From [Zimmermannella] bifida NBRC 103089 (GTDB lineage: Bacteria > Actinomycetota > Actinomycetes > Actinomycetales > Microbacteriaceae): a DNA stretch of 39,503 bases. The stretch is taken from positions 1 through 39,503 of the forward strand of contig NZ_BCSP01000012.1 in NCBI RefSeq assembly GCF_001570925.1. Direction: 5' to 3'. Each line of letters starts with the position of its first letter. The first letter of the stretch is position 1. Of the stretch, positions 24,756 to 33,485 are shown in pieces. A program made the translations under genes and the position numbers. A model generated the notes under the pieces. It saw nothing but the letters and a program-made list of their open reading frames with translations, was not told the origin of the DNA and searched no databases.

Positions 24756-27335
24756 ATGTCCGTCTCCGTATTTGGGCGCCGCACCATCGGCGCCACCCAG
24801 CGGGTCACGGCCACGATCGCTGCGTCGCTCGTCGCCGTCTCCTCCCTGCTACTGCCAAATCTCGCTGATCCCGCCAGCGCCCTCGAACCGGGCGCAATCC
24901 CCAACGACTCGGGCCTACACATCGCCGAAAAGGGCCACGTCGACAGCCCCAAGGTGTTCGAAGAGAACGGCGAACTGCATCTTTACACCGAGCACACCGG
25001 CACGCGCCCCATCGACCAGGCCATCCACAACCTCGGCCACGGCTACACCAGCGACGGTGCCCAGAACTTCATCTTCACGGTCCCGAACGACCCGGGCCTC
25101 GCGTTCCTCGGCGAACCCGGCACCAACCTGTTCATGTCGCCACAGGTCTCGAACCTGCCACACGATCCGATCTGGGCCGGATTCGGCGCCGACGCGAATG
25201 TACCCATCGAGCAGTACCGCGACACGCTATTCAGCCTCGACCTCATCTCGGCCAACGGCCCCGGCGCGGTTGAGCTGTTCCGCTGGTCGCCGGGCTGGGG
25301 CGAGGATGAACCTGGCATCATCACGCGCATGCTGAGCACCGAAGACCCGCGTTACCGCAGCGCCGAACTCACGGCGGGCAGCCACACGCACAACTACACG
25401 ACATTCAGCCACCCGGGTCGCTACGAAATCACCTACCGCGCCACCGCTCGCAAGACCGATGGCACGCTGATCTCGTCGAAGGAAGTCACCACCCAGTGGC
25501 AGGTCGGGGGCAACCGCCCCGGCGCCGCAATGGCATCGGTAACAACTGCTCCGGCTGGCGACAAGGCCGAGTTCAGCATCGCGCCCGCAACCGAGGTCGA
25601 GGGCAAGGATGCGGCAGTCAAGGACAAGCTCAGCACGCTGCGTGTTTCGGCTCCCGCGACTGCTGAAGGCACTGCCGAGTTCACCGTCAACGGCTTCCAC
25701 CTCGCCACCGTCAACCTCAAGGACGGCACCGCGGCATTCCACGAGCTGCTCCCCGCAGACGACAGCCAGTACCAGGTAACGGTGCGGGATGCGGCCGGCA
25801 AGGTTTCGTACACCTCTGCGGCAATCACCCCGGTCGACGGCAAGGCGACGACAACCGAAACCGGCACCCCGATCGCGCCAATGCCGCACGCATCCGAGCC
25901 GTTTACTGCCGCCGAAGTCGACGTCGCCGCAGCCGACGTGACCGGCACACTCAAAGATTCCGGCAATGGTCTACACACGCTCTCCCTGAAGTTCGCCGAC
26001 CCGAATTTCCGGGGCTTCATCACGCTCGGCCAATACGCCACCGTCTCGGATAACCTCCCGGACGCAACGTACGATGACGTCGTCGCCGGTGGCACCGCCA
26101 CGGTGCAGGTGCCATCGAGCTACCTCGACTACGGTGGCGATGCGCTCAAGATCCGCGTGGCACCGCATCCGCTGATGCGCAACGCCCACACGACGAACGT
26201 AACGCTCACCGAGTCGCTCGAACTCGACAAGCCGGTAGCGACCGAGTTCGCACTCAAGCTCGATGACGCGGCGGCACCGACCACGGAACCAACGCCCAAG
26301 CCGACCGCAGAGCCAACTAGCGAGCCAACGGCATCCCCGTCGCCGAAGCCAGGCGCCCCGGCAACCTGCCAGGACCGCCTGCTCATCGACAAGGGCCACC
26401 TCGACATCGCACTCCTCGGCGACACTAACGCCATCAACGTCAAGATCAAGGACGACAGCCGCATTGGTGCGCCCGGAGCGGCTGACCGCGACGGCGACGA
26501 GATTGCGCTGGTTGTTGGCGACCACGCCAAGACCGAACGCTCCGACAAGCAGACCGGCCCGGTTTGGGATGCAGTGTTCGCTCCCGTAGGCGAGCCCACC
26601 TGGGTATTGCCGTTCGACCAGAACTTCACGCTGCCGTGGCCCGGCTACAGCACTGACCGTGTTGCCCCCGGCGCCTTCGACCGCTACGAGTTGCACCTCA
26701 CCAATGCCGAGGGCCCCGGTGACGTGGCACTGTTCGCGCCCGATGGGTTCAGCGGCACCCCGAAGGTAATCCTTGGCACGCGAGATGGTGCGCCACGCAC
26801 CATTGACATCCCGGGTCCGGCGCACGCCCACGCGGGTTGGTCGTTCACCAAGCCGGGTAACTACGAGCTGACGCTCAACTACACGGCGATCCGTGCCGAT
26901 GGCAGCAAGGTCGAGTCGAACCCGATCACCGTGATGTTCGTTGTTGGCAACGAGGCCAAGGCCGAGTTCTGCAAGGATGCGGCCCCCACCGAGACTGCGG
27001 AACCTGCGGCATCGACCGAGCCCGCAGCACCTGCTGCATCACCTGCCCCTGCAGAGCCGGCACAGCCAGAGGCCACCGAAGCAGCTGTCGAACCGGCCGC
27101 GACTCCGGTACCGGGTGCTCCGAACCTGACAGCTGACGGCGCCGTGGCACCAGCAGGCTCAGCACCAGGTTCAGCACCTGCCGCAGATGCTGCTGAAAAC
27201 TCAGCCGCGCAGACAGCCGATCTCGCCTCGACCGGTGCTGCCGACATCACGCCGACAGTTGCCCTCACATTGGGCATGCTCGCGATCGGCGCGCTGCTCA
27301 TCTGGCGTCAGCGCTCGAGTGACAACGCGGCCTAG
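24756..27335 (+). CDS. LASTG-anchored choice-of-anchor M domain surface protein
   Basis: An 859-residue exported wall protein. Signal peptide (about 1-42, ending near PASA); two copies of the actinobacterial surface-anchored repeat (TIGR03769/choice-of-anchor M type), one near 53-245 with GHVD at 60-63 and one in the second half beginning LLIDKGHLDIAL. Each ends with an H-x-H...F-x-x-PG-x-YE(I/L)T block, whose histidines could bind metal. Between them are Ig-like strands and a PTEPTPKPTAEP linker; a long Pro/Ala/Glu spacer leads to LASTG (823-827), a hydrophobic segment and RQRSS. ATG at 24756 is preferred over 24729 because GGAAAG lies seven bases upstream. The metal transporter that often accompanies this family is not present, so its role here is open. 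Confidence 0.88.
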   Translation: MSVSVFGRRTIGATQRVTATIAASLVAVSSLLLPNLADPASALEPGAIPNDSGLHIAEKGHVDSPKVFEENGELHLYTEHTGTRPIDQAIHNLGHGYTSDGAQNFIFTVPNDPGLAFLGEPGTNLFMSPQVSNLPHDPIWAGFGADANVPIEQYRDTLFSLDLISANGPGAVELFRWSPGWGEDEPGIITRMLSTEDPRYRSAELTAGSHTHNYTTFSHPGRYEITYRATARKTDGTLISSKEVTTQWQVGGNRPGAAMASVTTAPAGDKAEFSIAPATEVEGKDAAVKDKLSTLRVSAPATAEGTAEFTVNGFHLATVNLKDGTAAFHELLPADDSQYQVTVRDAAGKVSYTSAAITPVDGKATTTETGTPIAPMPHASEPFTAAEVDVAAADVTGTLKDSGNGLHTLSLKFADPNFRGFITLGQYATVSDNLPDATYDDVVAGGTATVQVPSSYLDYGGDALKIRVAPHPLMRNAHTTNVTLTESLELDKPVATEFALKLDDAAAPTTEPTPKPTAEPTSEPTASPSPKPGAPATCQDRLLIDKGHLDIALLGDTNAINVKIKDDSRIGAPGAADRDGDEIALVVGDHAKTERSDKQTGPVWDAVFAPVGEPTWVLPFDQNFTLPWPGYSTDRVAPGAFDRYELHLTNAEGPGDVALFAPDGFSGTPKVILGTRDGAPRTIDIPGPAHAHAGWSFTKPGNYELTLNYTAIRADGSKVESNPITVMFVVGNEAKAEFCKDAAPTETAEPAASTEPAAPAASPAPAEPAQPEATEAAVEPAATPVPGAPNLTADGAVAPAGSAPGSAPAADAAENSAAQTADLASTGAADITPTVALTLGMLAIGALLIWRQRSSDNAA

Positions 27336-27388
27336 GCACGAAGCGCGCGGTCTGCAACCTAGATAGAACGCAAACCGCCGCTAACCAC

Positions 27389-27428
27389 GAAGCGGGTGGG
27401 TGAACCCAACAGTTCGCCCACCCGCTTC
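27389..27428. terminator. Bidirectional terminator between convergent genes
   Basis: A 17-base stem (27389-27405 with 27412-27428, one G-U pair in the plus-strand transcript) and a six-base loop lie between the stop of the surface protein (27335) and the stop of the convergent acetyltransferase gene (27462). Confidence 0.8.
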
Positions 27429-27461
27429 ATGCGTATCTGTCAGCATCCAACCGCAACGTCA

Positions 27462-28019
27462 TTACTGCGCAACCAAGTCCGAGGCAAGTAACGCCACCGT
27501 CACGGCATCCCTGATTCCCGAGTTATTGCGAAGCGAGGCGCGCTGAACACCTTCGAACCGGAACCCACACTTTTCAAGCACTCGGGCTGAAGCACCGTTT
27601 GCCTCGTCGTAACGTGCAGACACTCGATTCAAACCGGCTTCGGTCAACAAGTACTGGGCAACCCGCCCCACGGCTTCGGTCGCCAGCCCGTTTCCCCACC
27701 AGCGTGACCCAATGCAGTACCCAATCTCCACGGCAGCGATGTCGTCGTCGCTGCCGACAACGCCAATCGACCCGATCAGCTCACCATGATCGCGCGTCGC
27801 GATTGCCCATTGAAAGAAATCGTCGCGCGCGTAGCCGGAAACCCAACCGTCGACAATCCTCCGAGTTACGGCCACGTCCGCATGCGGCGGCCACGACAAG
27901 AACCGCGAAATCCCGGTATCGCTGCACCAATTGGCATACGCCGCGTCCGCATCCGACACAACGAACCTGCGCAGCACCAAACGATCAGTTTCAAGCGTGA
28001 CCGTACCTCGAGCATTCAT
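27462..28019 (-). CDS. GNAT family N-acetyltransferase (RimJ/RimL-like)
   Basis: A 185-residue acetyl-CoA dependent transferase. It starts with the RimJ-like ETDRLVLRRF strand, has the central VEIGYCIGSRWWGNGLATEAV block, which carries the acetyl-CoA pyrophosphate loop (R-W-W-G-N-G-L-A-T-E), and ends with NGASARVLEKCGFRFEGVQR, the motif typical of enzymes acetylating protein N-termini or small molecules. The ATG at 28019 is the first plausible start. It stands alone, convergent with the surface protein gene. The substrate is unknown. Confidence 0.9.
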   Translation of the reverse strand: MNARGTVTLETDRLVLRRFVVSDADAAYANWCSDTGISRFLSWPPHADVAVTRRIVDGWVSGYARDDFFQWAIATRDHGELIGSIGVVGSDDDIAAVEIGYCIGSRWWGNGLATEAVGRVAQYLLTEAGLNRVSARYDEANGASARVLEKCGFRFEGVQRASLRNNSGIRDAVTVALLASDLVAQ

Positions 28020-28063
28020 GCCACGAGTGTAGGAGGTCGAAGCACGATCACGACTGCGCGCGG

Positions 28064-29380
28064 CTACTCAGCGCGCACGAACGACGCCACCGTCTCCACG
28101 TGGTGGGTATTTGGGAAAAGATCAAACGCGCGGATGCGGGCGAGTTCGTATCCCTGTTCGCGCAGCAGCCCCGTATCGCGCGCCAACGCCACCGGGTCGC
28201 ACGCCACGTACACGAGCTGCGCCGGTGCCAACTTGCCCAGTGCCGATACGACATCGCCGCCAGCACCCGAACGCGGCGGGTCGAGCACGACCGTTCCGCG
28301 ACGCAATGCACCCCGAGTCGCCGCGTCATCGCGCTGCAGGCGCTCGCGCAGGTAACGATCAACGCGGCCCGTCGCAGCCGTCGCGCCCGACCATTCGCGC
28401 AGGTTCTGTGCCGCAAATCCCGTTGCGAACGCATCCGCCTCAACCGATGCAATCCGCGCATCCGCACCGATGCGCTCCGCGAGCGCCGCACCCAGCAGGC
28501 CGACGCCACCGTACAGGTCAAGGTGCTGTGCGGATGCATCCAGCAGCGTTTCGTCGACCGCTTCGGCAACCGCGCGGTACAGCGTTTCGGCTGCGTGGCG
28601 GTGCACCTGCCAGAACCCGCTTTCGGCGAGCGCAAACTCGCGTGCGCCGACGCGTTCGCGGATCGTGCCGCCAGCCCGCGGGGTCTTGCCCTCGCGTACG
28701 CGACGCATCCGGACTTCGAGATCGGCCGGAGCCACAAATTCCAGTCGTGCAGGTCCGGTGCCGCCGCGGCGAATCTGGTGCATGGCCGCTTCTTCAATAT
28801 CGGCAAAGGCCAGTGGCAGCGAGTCGACCGGCACGACGCGGTGCGAGCGTGCGGCGTATGGCCCGACATTGCCAGCTTCGTCGATGTGCAGGGTCAGGCG
28901 GGTGCGCCAGCCGGTTCCGCGCGTGGCATCGTCGTCACCAATTGCTTCGACACTGAGCGCCGAAACCGTAGTCGCGTCGAGACCGCCAAAGCGCGCCAGC
29001 GCATCCGCCAGTACCCGACGCTTGAGCTCGCGCGAATCCGCCGGCAGCATATGCCCGAACTCGGCACCGCCAGCACGGTCGGCGGGCGCACGGCTGATCG
29101 ACGCGGCATCCCACACGTGGTCGCGGCGCTCGGCAGCCGCATCCAGCACCTCAACGACGCTGGCACGGGCAAACTTCTTCTGCACCTGCGACACCTCAGC
29201 AATCACGCGCTCGCCGGGCAGCGCATCCGCAACGAACACGACGCGACCGTCTTCGTGGCGGGCGATAAACACGCCACCGTGAGCAACATCGGTGATCGTC
29301 AGTTCGATACGGTCGCCGGGATTGATTTCGCGGGCGGTCGAGGCTGCAGATTCGGGGCGTGGGCTGGATGCGGTAGTCAC
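28064..29380 (-). CDS. TRAM-domain class I RNA (uracil-5-) methyltransferase
   Basis: SAM-dependent methyltransferase of the TrmA/RlmD family, modifying uridine in tRNA or rRNA. The 438-residue protein has an N-terminal TRAM domain (GDRIELTITDVAHGGVFIAR to about residue 80), a central region without the usual Cys iron-sulfur cluster motif, and the methyltransferase domain with LDLYGGVGLLG (SAM loop), VVLDPPRSGAG and YVACDPVALARD, where the catalytic Cys lies in the VACDP motif. C-terminal DLFPNTHHVETVA is typical. GTG at 29380 is chosen because the TRAM domain then sits normally; the ATG at 29431 would add an odd extension. The exact target base is not readable. Confidence 0.9.
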   Translation of the reverse strand: MTTASSPRPESAASTAREINPGDRIELTITDVAHGGVFIARHEDGRVVFVADALPGERVIAEVSQVQKKFARASVVEVLDAAAERRDHVWDAASISRAPADRAGGAEFGHMLPADSRELKRRVLADALARFGGLDATTVSALSVEAIGDDDATRGTGWRTRLTLHIDEAGNVGPYAARSHRVVPVDSLPLAFADIEEAAMHQIRRGGTGPARLEFVAPADLEVRMRRVREGKTPRAGGTIRERVGAREFALAESGFWQVHRHAAETLYRAVAEAVDETLLDASAQHLDLYGGVGLLGAALAERIGADARIASVEADAFATGFAAQNLREWSGATAATGRVDRYLRERLQRDDAATRGALRRGTVVLDPPRSGAGGDVVSALGKLAPAQLVYVACDPVALARDTGLLREQGYELARIRAFDLFPNTHHVETVASFVRAE

Positions 29381-29515
29381 AGTTTCGAGCCTATCGGCAC
29401 GAGTGCCCGTGGCGCGGTTTCTGCAGCACATTTGCGGGTGTCATCGGCTCGGCGTGCGACCACTCGCAACCGCACGCGTCCGCCGAACATCAGCGTTCGC
29501 GCAAATTGGTGTGCG

Positions 29516-29530
29516 TAATCTGCCTATATG
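29516..29530 (+). promoter_or_regulatory. -10 box and possible leaderless start of maf
   Basis: TAATCT at 29516-29521 lies six bases before the maf ATG (29528) and no ribosome binding site is visible, so transcription may start at the ATG itself. The -35 region is not clear. Confidence 0.35.
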
Positions 29531-30172
29531 AAACTCGTACTTGCTTCGACTTCCCCGGCCCGGTTGGCGGTACTTCGAGCCGCCGGTATCGAGCCGGTGG
29601 TTCGCCCGAGTTCTGTCGATGAGGATGCGGTGCTCGAGGCTGCGGGCCGCGACCTCTCACCAGAAGCAACCGTGTTGACGCTCGCTCGCGCGAAGGCACT
29701 GGCCGTAGCGGATTCGGAGGCATGGCAGGACATTGACGGCATCGTGCTCGGCGGCGACTCGATGTTTGAGATCGATGGCGAGCTCTGCGGCAAGCCGGGT
29801 TCGGCAGCGGCCGCCCGCGAACGCTGGCAATTGCAGCGGGGCAAGACCGGCACGTTGTGGTCGGGGCATTGGATGGTGGACCGTCGCGCCGGTCACGACG
29901 GTGCCGTTGGCGTCGGCGCGGTGAAGTCGGCGCGCGTCACGTTCGTTGACGACCTCAGCGATGCCGAGATGGATGCGTATATCGCGACGGGTGAGCCGAT
30001 TTGGGTTGCCGGTGCGTTCACCATTGACTCGCTCGGTGGCCCGTTCATTGAGCGCATCGAGGGCGACCCGTCGACCGTTATCGGGATCTCGTTGCCGGTC
30101 GTGCGGCGCCTGGCTGCACAGCTTGGTGTTTCGTGGCCCGAGTTCTGGAACCGACCGGGAGCAGCGAGCTAG
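29528..30172 (+). CDS. Maf family nucleotide pyrophosphatase
   Basis: Maf/Ham1-fold pyrophosphatase that hydrolyses non-canonical nucleoside triphosphates (modified dTTP/UTP in most homologs), preventing their incorporation. The 214-residue protein starts with the hallmark LVLASTSPARLAVLRAAG and continues with SSVDEDAV, LARAKALAVA, the acidic GIVLGGDSMFEIDG loop bearing the catalytic Asp, LCGKPGSAAAA, and IEGDPSTVIGISLP near the end. Actinobacteria often encode maf beside acyl-CoA carboxylase genes; here carboxylase genes lie within several kilobases on both sides. Confidence 0.93.
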   Translation: MKLVLASTSPARLAVLRAAGIEPVVRPSSVDEDAVLEAAGRDLSPEATVLTLARAKALAVADSEAWQDIDGIVLGGDSMFEIDGELCGKPGSAAAARERWQLQRGKTGTLWSGHWMVDRRAGHDGAVGVGAVKSARVTFVDDLSDAEMDAYIATGEPIWVAGAFTIDSLGGPFIERIEGDPSTVIGISLPVVRRLAAQLGVSWPEFWNRPGAAS

Positions 30173-30298
30173 CGGCAGACGTTCGCGAGTGACCGCATCC
30201 GTTTAGCTCTATTCAGTAGCTTCACAGCAACCAGAGGACTTTCCGCATCGACGGACCATCTAACCGACGCATCCGCTCACCCGAGAAAGCGAGTCGAC

Positions 30299-31345
30299 AT
30301 GTTGCAACGAACAAAGCTGTTAGTGATCGCCGCCGGTGCGCTGCTCTGCCTGAGCGCCTGTGCGACCGAGAAAACACCGTCCACTCTTCCCGTTAACGCC
30401 GAGGAGACGGGCGACATCGGGCAGTCTGCCCCTCCGGGAGCCTCGACTTCAGAGGGCGAAGGCCCCGAAATCAATTGCGCGAGCATCTTCGAGAAGAAGG
30501 GCATTTTCGAAAATGAAAGCCAGGCCGGTTGGGGCCTGAAACATCAGGTCGCCGTGACCGGTGGCGAGTTCGACCTCCCGATCCCCGGGCACCTCGTGTC
30601 AGACGAAACAGGCCACCCAGTTCCGACCGACCAACGCCCCACCGTTGACCCAATTGCGGTCGACCGTGCGATGGAATGCTCGATCTACGGCGAAAGCCCC
30701 GAAGTTTCAGTCCACTACTGGTACGTCAAGCCCACCGACTTTGACGCCGACGAGTTTGAATCCATGATCCAAAGCGACCTCGAAATGCAGGGCAGCCGCT
30801 TGAATGGCTTCTCCTCCATGAAACGTGACGGGAATTCAGGCCGATTGGCCTGGGCATATATCGGCGATGACTACTTCATTTGGGGCGACAGCAACATTCC
30901 TGACGAGACGCCGGCAGCAGCCATCGACGGCGAATTCGAACCCGCCGACCCGATGGAGTACCTGACGGAAGACGCAGTCACCCAAAGCTGCAGCATGTTC
31001 TTCGCTAACCCGTCCGAACACGGCATCTCATTCGGGCACGAAGGCAAGCTTTCGAAGATCACCGGCGGCGACACCGTACTGACGACCAATCGCGATTTTG
31101 AGGACGAGTACGAAAACGTCATCTGCGACCAGATCAAGTGGCACGATGGGCCGCTGAGCGACGCCCCAGCCGACCAGCAGCCAACCGGCAAGCCGGTCGC
31201 AACCAACGAAGAATGTCGCATCTATGAGGTCGAAGAAGGCTTCCTCTCGGAATGCGGTGACGCCGGCTACGGCATCTCCACCGAGTCTCAGGAAGTCGCT
31301 GAGCTCATCCTGCCGCCAAAGTTCCGCGGCTTCGACGGAAAGTAG
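30299..31345 (+). CDS. Predicted lipoprotein of unknown function
   Basis: A 348-residue exported protein with signal peptide and lipobox LSAC (lipidated Cys21), a Ser/Pro/Glu-rich linker to about residue 55, then an acidic globular region containing several cysteines (for example EINCAS, MECSIYGES, QSCSMFF, VICDQIKW, EECRIYE, LSECGDAG) that could form disulfides outside the membrane. I do not recognise a domain. It shows no similarity to the four LppA-like lipoproteins elsewhere in the window. It is a single gene following maf with a 126-base gap and ends at a hairpin shared with the convergent ABC transporter. Confidence 0.75.
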   Translation: MLQRTKLLVIAAGALLCLSACATEKTPSTLPVNAEETGDIGQSAPPGASTSEGEGPEINCASIFEKKGIFENESQAGWGLKHQVAVTGGEFDLPIPGHLVSDETGHPVPTDQRPTVDPIAVDRAMECSIYGESPEVSVHYWYVKPTDFDADEFESMIQSDLEMQGSRLNGFSSMKRDGNSGRLAWAYIGDDYFIWGDSNIPDETPAAAIDGEFEPADPMEYLTEDAVTQSCSMFFANPSEHGISFGHEGKLSKITGGDTVLTTNRDFEDEYENVICDQIKWHDGPLSDAPADQQPTGKPVATNEECRIYEVEEGFLSECGDAGYGISTESQEVAELILPPKFRGFDGK

Positions 31346-31375
31346 CCACAACTCCCCTCGCCCAACATACGAATG

Positions 31376-31415
31376 CGGCCCGGCCAGCTCACCATCAAGG
31401 TGAACGGCCGGGCCG
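31376..31415. terminator. Bidirectional terminator between lipoprotein and ABC exporter genes
   Basis: CGGCCCGGCC (31376-31385) pairs with GGCCGGGCCG (31406-31415), with an inner TCACC/GGTGA stem around a short loop. It lies between two convergent stop codons (31345 and 31431). Confidence 0.75.
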
Positions 31416-31430
31416 AAGCGATTGCATCCG

Positions 31431-33485
31431 CTATTCGGCGTGCGGGGCCTCCCGTGCCGCCGCGTCTGCCGCCGCGGCCGCATCGCCAGCCGCATCGCCG
31501 TCATCGTGCGCGCCCTCGTACTGCGACTCGTGCAGGCGCCAATAAGCACCGCGCGCCGCCATCAGCGAGTCGTGCGTGCCCTGCTCGGCAATCCGCCCGG
31601 CTTCCATGACCAAAATGAGGTCCGCATCCCGAATCGTCGAAAGACGGTGTGCGATCACGAAGCTCGTGCGGCCCTTGCGAAGCGCCGCCATTGCCTGCTG
31701 GAGCAGCAGTTCGGTACGGGTGTCGACCGAGCTCGTGGCTTCGTCGAGGATGAGCACGGCAGGGTTGGCGACGAACGCGCGAGCAATCGTCACCAGCTGC
31801 TTTTCACCGGCCGAAATGTTCGAGGCTTCTTCGTCAAGCACGGTGTCGTAGCCGTCCGGCAGCGAGTGCACGAAACGGTCGACGTATGCCGCGGTAGCTG
31901 CCTCGAGCACTTCTGCATCGGTCGCGCTCTGGCGTCCATAACGAATGTTCTCGAGAATCGATCCCTGGAACAGCCACGGATCCTGCAGCACCATGCCGGT
32001 GCGCGCACGCAGCTCGCGACGACGCAACTCACCGGTGTCCTGACCGTCGAGCAGGATGCGGCCCGAATCGATGTCGTAGAACCGCATGACCAGGTTGACC
32101 AGCGTGGTCTTACCCGCACCGGTCGGCCCAACGATCGCAACCGTCTGGCCCGGTTCAACTGTAAAGCTGAGGTCGGTAACCAGCGGGTTCTCGGGGTCGT
32201 AGCTGAAGGATGCGTCCTGGAATTCGATCTTGCCCGGTCCCGGAACGAGCGCGGGTGCGTCGACCGCATCCGGTGTCTCTTCTTCGGCTTCGAGCAGTTC
32301 GAATACGCGCTCGGCCGACGCCACGGCCGATTGCAGCGTCGTGGCCATCGACCCGAGCTGCGCCAGTGGCTGCGTGAACTGCTGCGAGTACTGGATGAAC
32401 GCCTGAACATCACCGAGTCGCAGCTGACCGCTCGCGACCTGCAGACCGCCGAGGATCGCGATACCCACGTACGAAATGTTGCCGGCGAACATCATCAACG
32501 GCATCATCATGCCGCTCAGGAACTGTGCGCGCATGGTTGCGCCGAGCAGCTCTTCGTTTTCTTCGGCAAAGCCTGCACGGATTTTCTGCTCGCGACCAAA
32601 GACACGAACCAGTGCGTGGCCCGAGAACGACTCTTCAACGCGAGCGTTGAGCTTGCCGGTTGCCTTCCACTGGCCACTAAACGCCTTTTGCGCCTTCGGG
32701 CCAATGACCGCGAAGATACCGCCGGTGAGCGGAATCATCACCAGGGCTACCAGCGCCAGCTGCCACGAAATCACGAACATCATGATGAGCACACCGATCA
32801 CCTGCAGCAGTGAGGTGATCGCGTAGATCAGGGATTGCTGCAGCGAGTTGGTGATGTTGTCGACGTCGTTCGTGACGCGGCTCAGCAGCTCACCGCGCTT
32901 AACGCGGTCAAAGTACGCGAGCGGCAGGCGGTGAATCTTTTCTTCGACGCTCTCGCGCAGTCGATACATCGCTTTAACGACAACGCCATTAAGCAGGTAG
33001 CCCGACAGGTAGTCGATCGCGTTCGCCACAAAGTAGAGCAGCAACACGAAGAGCAGCGTCTGGCCCAGGCGGTAGAAGTCGATTCCCTCGCCCGGCACGA
33101 TGTGCATCGCCGAGAGCATCTGCGCAAAGTCGGTCTGTCCCTGCGCTTCGAGCCCGGCAATGACCTGTTCCTTGCTTTGCCCCGCAGGCAGGTGACCACC
33201 AACGAAGCCTTCAAAGATGATGTTCGTGGCTTCACCGAGCACCTTTGGTGCCAGTACGCTCACGGTCACCCAAATAATGCCCAGGAAGGTTGCGAGTGCG
33301 AACACCCACTTCCAGGGTGCGAACAGACCCACGAGCCGCTTGAAGCTCGCGCCAAAGTTCTTGGCCGGTCGGGTGTCCGCAAAGTCACCCATCTGTGCGG
33401 CAGCCGCTGCCGCCGCCTCGTCAAACTCGGGCTCGTCGTTTTCGCCGCGTTCGTCGGCAGTCGTTTGATTCACTGTCTTGCTCAT
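31431..33485 (-). CDS. ABC exporter half-transporter, second subunit of a heterodimer
   Basis: A 684-residue type IV (B-family) ABC exporter: cytoplasmic acidic Ala-rich N-terminus, six membrane helices (from about residue 58), then the nucleotide-binding domain with Walker A GPTGAGKT, signature SAGEK in NISAGEKQLVTIARA instead of LSGGQ, Walker B VLILDEATSSVD with the catalytic Glu, and a final IAHRLSTI His switch. The loop between helices 1 and 2 is unusually long (about residues 88-134). Its ATG overlaps the stop of the partner gene by four bases (ATGA). Such heterodimers export drugs, peptides or lipids; no substrate can be assigned. It ends with an Ala/Asp-rich tail. Confidence 0.9.
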   Translation of the reverse strand: MSKTVNQTTADERGENDEPEFDEAAAAAAAQMGDFADTRPAKNFGASFKRLVGLFAPWKWVFALATFLGIIWVTVSVLAPKVLGEATNIIFEGFVGGHLPAGQSKEQVIAGLEAQGQTDFAQMLSAMHIVPGEGIDFYRLGQTLLFVLLLYFVANAIDYLSGYLLNGVVVKAMYRLRESVEEKIHRLPLAYFDRVKRGELLSRVTNDVDNITNSLQQSLIYAITSLLQVIGVLIMMFVISWQLALVALVMIPLTGGIFAVIGPKAQKAFSGQWKATGKLNARVEESFSGHALVRVFGREQKIRAGFAEENEELLGATMRAQFLSGMMMPLMMFAGNISYVGIAILGGLQVASGQLRLGDVQAFIQYSQQFTQPLAQLGSMATTLQSAVASAERVFELLEAEEETPDAVDAPALVPGPGKIEFQDASFSYDPENPLVTDLSFTVEPGQTVAIVGPTGAGKTTLVNLVMRFYDIDSGRILLDGQDTGELRRRELRARTGMVLQDPWLFQGSILENIRYGRQSATDAEVLEAATAAYVDRFVHSLPDGYDTVLDEEASNISAGEKQLVTIARAFVANPAVLILDEATSSVDTRTELLLQQAMAALRKGRTSFVIAHRLSTIRDADLILVMEAGRIAEQGTHDSLMAARGAYWRLHESQYEGAHDDGDAAGDAAAAADAAAREAPHAE

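Noticed and set aside
28100-29518. Long plus-strand open frame opposite the RNA methyltransferase gene
   Set aside because: Composition is Arg-rich and unlike a folded protein; the minus-strand product has complete TRAM and methyltransferase motifs.
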